A DNA stretch of 9,969 nt from Spirochaetaceae bacterium. Its GTDB lineage: Bacteria > Spirochaetota > Spirochaetia > DSM-2461. The stretch is from the NCBI GenBank assembly GCA_016342385.1, contig JAEINM010000124.1, forward strand, positions 1-9,969. Reading direction: 5' to 3'. Positions 6,141-9,969 of this stretch are shown here, in pieces. Positions within the stretch are counted from its first letter, which is position 1; each line of letters opens with the position of its first letter. The notes under the pieces were generated by a model that saw only the letters and a list, made by a program, of their open reading frames with translations, was not told where the DNA came from and ran no database searches. Both the position numbers and the translations under genes were made by a program.

Positions 6141-7478
6141 TTACACCAGCCCCTGATCAAGCATGGCGTTGGCCACTTTAACAAAACCGGCAATGTTGGC
6201 TCCAAGGACATAGTTGCCCTCTTCACCATACTCTTTGGCGGCGTCAAAAGCGGCGTCATGAACACTTTTCATAATATTTTTTAATCGCGTATCAACTTCT
6301 TCTCTGGTCCAGGATAACCTGGCAGAATTCTGGCTCATTTCGAGTCCTGATGTCGCCACACCACCGGCATTGGCGGCCTTTCCCGGACCATATAGAATTT
6401 TCGCCTTAATAAATTTTTCTACACCTTCAGGTGTCGTCGGCATATTTGCCCCTTCTGAAATAACGAAACATCCGTTATCGAGAAGTTTTTGAGCATCATC
6501 GGCATCTATTTCATTCTGAGTGGCACTTGGGAACGCAGCGTCGCATTTAACTCCCCATGGTCTTTCGTCTTTATAGAATTTAACACCGAATTCTTTGGCG
6601 TATTCTTCAATTCGACCTCTTCTGACATTTTTCAATTCTAAGACAAATTCCAGTTTTTGAGCATCAATGCCATCGGGATCATATATGTACCCCGATGAAT
6701 CTGAAAGGGTGACGACTGTAGCGCCAAGTTCATTGAGTTTTTCCACGGTGTACTGAGCTACATTTCCTGAACCGGAAACGACACACCTTTTCCCTTTAAA
6801 TGAATCATTGCGTGTTTTCAGCATTTCTTCTGCGAAATAAACAGCTCCGTAACCTGTCGCCTCAGGACGAATGAGAGAACCACCCCATCCAAGACCTTTC
6901 CCTGTTAATATTCCAGTGAATTCGTTACGCAGTCGCTTGTACTGACCGAACATATAACCAATTTCTCTACCACCGACTCCGATGTCACCAGCAGGTACAT
7001 CGGTATTCGCTCCAATATGACGGGAGAGTTCAGTCATGAAGGACTGGCAGAAACGCATAACTTCATTGTCAGATTTCCCTTTGGGATCAAAATCAGAACC
7101 ACCTTTTCCTCCTCCCATTGGGAGTGTTGTCAGTGAATTCTTGAAAATTTGTTCGAAGGCAAGGAATTTTAAAACACCGAGGTTTACAGTCGGATGAAAG
7201 CGAAGACCTCCTTTGTAAGGGCCGATGGCACTGTTGAACTCAATTCTAAAACCTCGATTTACCTGAATATTTCCCTTATCATCGAACCAGGGAACTCTGA
7301 ACATAAGAACCCGTTCCGGTTCTGTTATTCTTTCCAAAATTCGGGCTTTCTCATATTCGGGATGTCGTTCCATGACAGGGGCAAGAGATGTTAATACTTC
7401 GTCGACTGCCTGATGAAACTCCAGTTCTCCCGGATTTCTTTTTTTTACTAATTCGAATATATCTTTTGTATAAGACAT
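6141..7478 (-). CDS. gdhA: NADP-type glutamate dehydrogenase, hexameric
   Basis: A 445-residue enzyme (E. coli GdhA has 447) catalysing reductive amination of 2-oxoglutarate with ammonium to glutamate in the cytoplasm. Seen in sequence: YKGGLRFHP (88-96), catalytic-lysine loop LPMGGGKGGSDFDPKG (119-134, K125), VPAGDIGVGGREIG (161-174, catalytic D165), TGKGLGWGGSLIRPEATGYG (192-211), the Rossmann motif VSGSGNVAQ (234-242) and SEGANMPTT (341-349). SDSSG after the second strand fits the NADP-preferring, biosynthetic type, though cofactor choice is inferred. Start: ATG at 7478 with Shine-Dalgarno GGAGG(G) at 7488-7483; the TTG four codons upstream lies inside that site and is rejected. The gene is alone on its strand, with a LysR gene upstream of it and a 430-bp control region between them. 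Confidence 0.97.
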   Translation of the reverse strand: MSYTKDIFELVKKRNPGELEFHQAVDEVLTSLAPVMERHPEYEKARILERITEPERVLMFRVPWFDDKGNIQVNRGFRIEFNSAIGPYKGGLRFHPTVNLGVLKFLAFEQIFKNSLTTLPMGGGKGGSDFDPKGKSDNEVMRFCQSFMTELSRHIGANTDVPAGDIGVGGREIGYMFGQYKRLRNEFTGILTGKGLGWGGSLIRPEATGYGAVYFAEEMLKTRNDSFKGKRCVVSGSGNVAQYTVEKLNELGATVVTLSDSSGYIYDPDGIDAQKLEFVLELKNVRRGRIEEYAKEFGVKFYKDERPWGVKCDAAFPSATQNEIDADDAQKLLDNGCFVISEGANMPTTPEGVEKFIKAKILYGPGKAANAGGVATSGLEMSQNSARLSWTREEVDTRLKNIMKSVHDAAFDAAKEYGEEGNYVLGANIAGFVKVANAMLDQGLV

Positions 7479-7558
7479 TTTTCCCTCCAATATAACTTTA
7501 TAAAATATTACAAATTAAACTTAGAAACAGATTATTAAATAGATCAACATCTCTTTTA

Positions 7559-7571
7559 GTATTAGGAATAC
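7559..7571. repeat. 13-bp perfect dyad in the gdhA upstream region
   Basis: GTATT-AGG-AATAC, about 80 bp upstream of the gdhA start. Candidate regulator site, possibly for the neighbouring LysR protein; inferred. Confidence 0.4.
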
Positions 7572-7608
7572 CGATATAACGATACCACACCATAAGAATA
7601 TATTATGC

Positions 7609-7621
7609 TTTGTATTACAAA
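7609..7621. repeat. 13-bp perfect dyad in the gdhA upstream region
   Basis: TTTGTA-T-TACAAA, about 130 bp upstream of the gdhA start. It contains a further copy of GTATTA, the word shared by the other dyads here. Confidence 0.4.
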
Positions 7622-7642
7622 TGCTAATATAAAAAATTGACT

Positions 7643-7683
7643 GTATTAGTTAAAACGATATACTGTATAAGTTATACTAATAC
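7643..7683. repeat. Compound palindrome upstream of gdhA
   Basis: Outer arms GTATTAGT (7643-7650) and ACTAATAC (7676-7683) are perfect 8-bp inverted repeats. Between them lie two overlapping perfect palindromes, TATAC-T-GTATA (7659-7669) and GTATAA-G-TTATAC (7665-7677). The layout suggests binding of a multimeric regulator or an extruded structure. It also overlaps a + strand promoter-like pair, TTGACT (7637-7642) and TATACT (7659-7664). Confidence 0.45.
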
Positions 7684-7810
7684 TGTGAAATCTTTAATTT
7701 AATATTTCTAATATGGAAATAGTAAGGGTGAAATTTTCAGTTGTCAATAAATTATTAATTATTAATTGAGAAATTATTCATGATTTTTTATTAATACTTA
7801 GTTTTTGAGA

Positions 7811-7848
7811 ATATTTATTCCTTATTTATATCAAATATGAATAAATAT
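7811..7848. repeat. 10-bp AT-rich inverted repeat downstream of lysR
   Basis: ATATTTATTC (7811-7820) and GAATAAATAT (7839-7848) form a perfect stem with an 18-nt loop. The pairing is nearly all A-T and no T-run follows on the - strand, so it is at best a weak 3' structure for the lysR transcript. Confidence 0.35.
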
Positions 7849-7918
7849 ACTTTTGTGGGGTTTTCGGTTTAAACATGACTGTATTTGTGTATATTTCTCT
7901 TACGTGATTAAAAGAAGG

Positions 7919-8803
7919 CTATTCAGATTCCTTTTTTAGGAACTCTATGAAGTCTATAGCTGTCTGATTGATTTTTTTCCCTCGTCTCCGAATAATAGCC
8001 ATAGGGCGGACGAAATCATTATTTGTAAAAGGGACGCCCACAAGAGTTTTGTTTTTTCTTTCCTGTTCTATAGTCGGTTCCGGGAGGATTGTAATACCCG
8101 TCCCTATTTCAACAGCTCGCTTTATAGATTCGATATTATCAAATTCTAGAATTGTTTCGATATTTATCTCCCTCTGTTTAAGAAACCGGTCAATATGCTT
8201 CCGGATCTCCATATTTTTGCTGAATCCAATAAAGTTTTCACCCGAAACCTGCTGTGGGGCAATCAATTTTTGTCTCGATAAGCGATGATCAGGTGGACAG
8301 ATAAGAATCATCTGCTCAACTTTCCAGTCACTAATTATTAGTTCCCTTTGCGGTTTAGGAAAAGATACAATCCCGAAATCAACTTCATCATTTAATACAT
8401 TTTTATATACATCGTTATGGGGCAGATATTTTAAGTTAATTTCAGCTTTGGTATTTTGGCTTGTAAATATGCTTACAGAGTTTTTCATATATCTTAATCC
8501 AGCAGAATAAATAGAAGCCACTCTGACAACAGAACTCATTTCTTCCTGAGTTTTTTTCATTCTCGATTCAAGCTGCTGAAAATCATCAACTATATTTTTG
8601 CAGCCATCATGAAATATCTGACCTTCTTCTGTTAGTTTCCATGGTCTTTGAGACCGGTCAATTAGAAGTACATTCAGATGTTTTTCCAAATGATTAATTG
8701 TCTGGCTAACGGTTGACTGAGTTACACCATTGGTTTTTGCCGCTTTGGAAAAACTGGATAACTGGACAACATCACAAAATAATTTTAACGATTCAATTTG
8801 CAT
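7919..8803 (-). CDS. LysR-family transcriptional regulator
   Basis: A 294-residue protein of usual LysR length. The N-terminal winged helix (1-60) has the family pattern LKLFCDVVQLSSFSKAAKTNGVTQSTVSQTINHLEKHLNVLLIDRS, with recognition helix at about 28-40, then the LTEEG turn (58-62) and a linker helix to about 90. Residues 92-290 are the periplasmic-binding-like effector domain (VRVASIYSAGL, DEVDFGIVS, RAVEIGTGITILPE). The effector is not readable. It is transcribed toward gdhA, which lies next on the same strand 440 bp away, so control of gdhA in response to a nitrogen or carbon metabolite is a reasonable guess and nothing more. The ATG at 8803 has only a distant GGAG (about 14 nt away), so translation may be weak. 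A divergent gene lies 148 bp away. Confidence 0.92.
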   Translation of the reverse strand: MQIESLKLFCDVVQLSSFSKAAKTNGVTQSTVSQTINHLEKHLNVLLIDRSQRPWKLTEEGQIFHDGCKNIVDDFQQLESRMKKTQEEMSSVVRVASIYSAGLRYMKNSVSIFTSQNTKAEINLKYLPHNDVYKNVLNDEVDFGIVSFPKPQRELIISDWKVEQMILICPPDHRLSRQKLIAPQQVSGENFIGFSKNMEIRKHIDRFLKQREINIETILEFDNIESIKRAVEIGTGITILPEPTIEQERKNKTLVGVPFTNNDFVRPMAIIRRRGKKINQTAIDFIEFLKKESE

Positions 8804-8827
8804 TTCTTTTGATATTTCTCCAAAATA

Positions 8828-8856
8828 AACATCGCATATACAATAGGCTTTGTCAA
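8828..8856 (-). promoter_or_regulatory. Candidate promoter of the LysR gene
   Basis: On the - strand, a perfect -35 TTGACA (complement of 8851-8856), a 17-bp spacer and a weak -10 GATGTT (complement of 8828-8833, 3 of 6). The start is expected near 8821. The poor -10 suggests a weak or activator-dependent promoter. Confidence 0.45.
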
Positions 8857-8890
8857 ACTAATGATGTCTCTATCTGGAACTGCTGTTCAG

Positions 8891-8917
8891 AATTCCCTTT
8901 TCCGGGAATGGGGAATT
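8891..8917. repeat. Nested inverted repeat between the divergent genes, candidate LysR site
   Basis: AATTCCC (8891-8897) pairs with GGGAATT (8911-8917). A second GGGAAT at 8904-8909 can pair with the same left arm, so two alternative dyads exist. The element lies roughly 70-96 bp upstream of the predicted lysR start, the region where LysR proteins commonly bind their own promoters. Binding is inferred. Confidence 0.45.
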
Positions 8918-8951
8918 ATTTGATTTTCCTCTTTCTCTATGTAATAGTAGA

Positions 8952-9629
8952 ATGATGTCTTACTATATTGATTTAAAATCCATTTCTCTTGAGGATCTGG
9001 AAAATATTCTCTTCTCAGCGGATCTTATTAAGAGCAGAATGATTCTCAAGGGGAATATCCATGACAATTTTCAGAAGTTAATAACTCTGGGGATCCGAGA
9101 TACAGAAGATCTCTTCAATATTCTTAAAAATAAAACGAAACTACTCAAATTATCCGGAGAAAGTGGAATCTCTGTAGAATATCTGACTATTTTGATCAGG
9201 GAATTGAAGGGTTCCCGGCAGCCTCCCAATAAAATAAGAGATTTTCCCGGACTGCAGGAAAACCTTTGTAATGCACTTGAGAAACAGGGTATAAAAAATA
9301 CTCAGCAGCTTTATGACAAAGTATTATCACCTTCAGCCAGATCGGAACTGGCTGAGCTTACTTCTCTTGATGAAACAACAATTCTCTATCTGACCAGGCT
9401 CTCAGATCTCTCCCGGATTCGCTGGGTTAATCACACTTTCGCTTATATGCTGCTGGAAGCGGGTTATGAATCTGCGCGGGAAGTCGCTGAAGCTGATATA
9501 GTAGTAATGCATGAGAAGGTTAATCGCATTAATAAGGAAAAGGGATTCTACAGAGGTCAAATCGGACTTCACGACATGAAACTGACCGTTGATGCGTCAC
9601 AATTTTTTGAACAGGATATAGTCTATTGA
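8952..9629 (+). CDS. Helix-hairpin-helix (DUF4332-like) protein of unknown function
   Basis: A 225-residue soluble, helical protein that seems built from three helix-hairpin-helix-like units: about 33-86 (NFQKLITLGIRDTEDLFNIL, ISVEYLTILIREL), about 95-156 (FPGLQENLCNALEKQGIKNTQQLYD, LDETTILYLTRLSDLSRI) and about 157-200 (HTFAYMLLEAGYESAREVAEAD). The second-to-third unit closely follows the DUF4332 pattern LADLSRI-G-A-LL-EAG-S-EVA-A. Such folds often bind nucleic acid non-specifically, but no catalytic residues are visible and the role is unknown. Two ATGs stand in tandem (8952 and 8955) with no clear Shine-Dalgarno, so the exact start is uncertain and leaderless translation is possible. Its stop overlaps the start of rlmF by 4 bp, which suggests co-translation with an rRNA-modifying enzyme. 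Confidence 0.8.
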   Translation: MMSYYIDLKSISLEDLENILFSADLIKSRMILKGNIHDNFQKLITLGIRDTEDLFNILKNKTKLLKLSGESGISVEYLTILIRELKGSRQPPNKIRDFPGLQENLCNALEKQGIKNTQQLYDKVLSPSARSELAELTSLDETTILYLTRLSDLSRIRWVNHTFAYMLLEAGYESAREVAEADIVVMHEKVNRINKEKGFYRGQIGLHDMKLTVDASQFFEQDIVY

Positions 9630-9969
9630 GCAAATTACATGAAAGGAATATACACAGAGACAGGTATGACCTGGACGCACTGATAAAAGTGCTCCCGGAG
9701 TTGCAGGAATATACTATTAAAAATCCTTCCGGGGAAAAAACTATTGATTTTTCCGATCCCAAAGCGGTTCTTTCCCTTAATAAGGCTCTGCTGAAAAAAT
9801 ACTACAATGTGGAAAACTGGATGATCCCCAAAGGGTATTTATGCCCACCCATTCCCGGCCGTGCCGATTATATTCACTATGCCGCCGATCTGCTCGGGGA
9901 GATGAATAATGGAGACGTTCCCCGGGGGAAGAGGGTGAATGTCCTCGATGTGGGAACCGGTGCCAACTG
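9626..9969 (+). CDS. rlmF: 23S rRNA (adenine-1618-N6)-methyltransferase, 5' part, cut by the right edge
   Basis: The first 114 residues of a protein that in E. coli (YbiN/RlmF, about 308 residues) methylates N6 of A1618 of 23S rRNA using SAM. Seen here: LHERNIHRDRYDLDALIKVLPEL (4-26), the DFSDPKAVLSLNKALL segment (41-56), the highly characteristic IPKGYLCPPIPGRADYIHYAADLL (67-90), and the start of the SAM-binding motif LDVGTGAN (107-114). The catalytic NPPF motif lies beyond the window. The start is TTG at 9626, forming a TTGA overlap with the upstream stop and preceded by AGGA at 9613-9616; the nearby ATG at 9639 is out of frame. It is likely in one operon with the helix-hairpin-helix gene. 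Confidence 0.93.
   Translation, partial: MSKLHERNIHRDRYDLDALIKVLPELQEYTIKNPSGEKTIDFSDPKAVLSLNKALLKKYYNVENWMIPKGYLCPPIPGRADYIHYAADLLGEMNNGDVPRGKRVNVLDVGTGAN

Larger units (their letters stand above)
7491..7918. other. Long AT-rich intergenic control region of gdhA
   Basis: 428 bp without a convincing gene between the lysR stop and the gdhA ribosome site. It is far more AT-rich than its surroundings. It holds several perfect short dyads (listed separately), a tandem AATTATT repeat at 7750-7767, and a 10-bp AT inverted repeat at 7811-7820/7839-7848. The word GTATTA or its complement occurs at 7559, 7612, 7643, 7678 and 7792. No single gdhA promoter stands out: CATAAT (complement of 7602-7607) and AATAAT (complement of 7531-7536) are possible -10 boxes but lack good -35 boxes. 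Confidence 0.7.

Noticed and set aside
7479..7490. Longer N-terminus for gdhA from the TTG at 7490
   Set aside because: The four extra codons are the Shine-Dalgarno itself; the ATG at 7478 is correctly placed after it.
7714..7770. Tiny + strand open frame of 18 codons beginning ATGGAAATAG in the gdhA upstream region
   Set aside because: It has no ribosome site and AT-driven composition, with no recognisable product.
7968..8288. + strand open frame (106 codons) opposite lysR
   Set aside because: It is antisense to a well-supported LysR effector domain and has no ribosome site or family resemblance.

Overview
The window is about 10 kb of AT-rich chromosomal-looking DNA from a bacterium, probably a diderm. 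A spirochaete-like lineage is my best guess from gene content and codon style, but it is low confidence and rests on no database search. I see no transposase, phage gene, CRISPR array, tRNA or rRNA. The two end genes are cut by the window edges.

Layout, left to right. (1) The 3' part of a long-chain acyl-CoA ligase, + strand. (2) A single-gene unit for a PspC-domain membrane protein, preceded by a near-consensus sigma-54 promoter and a pair of 13-bp direct repeats 22 bp apart at about -96, and closed by a strong intrinsic terminator. (3) A two-gene operon: a long regulator with a C-terminal ArsR-type winged helix, then a two-domain GNAT acetyltransferase. Both start with TTG, and a 24-bp dyad lies just after the -10 of their promoter. 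(4) An 860-residue protein with a KaiC/RecA-like N-terminus lacking a Walker A motif, a PPDK/PEP-synthase-type ATP-grasp domain and an uncharacterised C-terminal domain, but no phosphohistidine domain. It has its own sigma-70-type promoter. (5) A perfect 10-bp-stem hairpin between it and the convergent gene gdhA. (6) gdhA (NADP-type hexameric glutamate dehydrogenase), - strand, with an unusually long AT-rich upstream region full of short palindromes. (7) A LysR-family regulator, - strand, upstream of gdhA. (8) A + strand gene for a helix-hairpin-helix (DUF4332-like) protein, whose stop overlaps by 4 bp the TTG start of (9) rlmF (23S rRNA m6A1618 methyltransferase), cut by the right edge.

How the genes may work together: most of the window looks like ordinary housekeeping and regulatory genes. 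The parts that deserve follow-up are the sigma-54/enhancer architecture on the lone PspC gene (a membrane-stress circuit), the regulator-acetyltransferase operon with a candidate operator, the ATP-grasp protein of unknown reaction, and the dyad-rich gdhA control region next to a LysR gene that may control it. I found no clear novel defence or mobile system.
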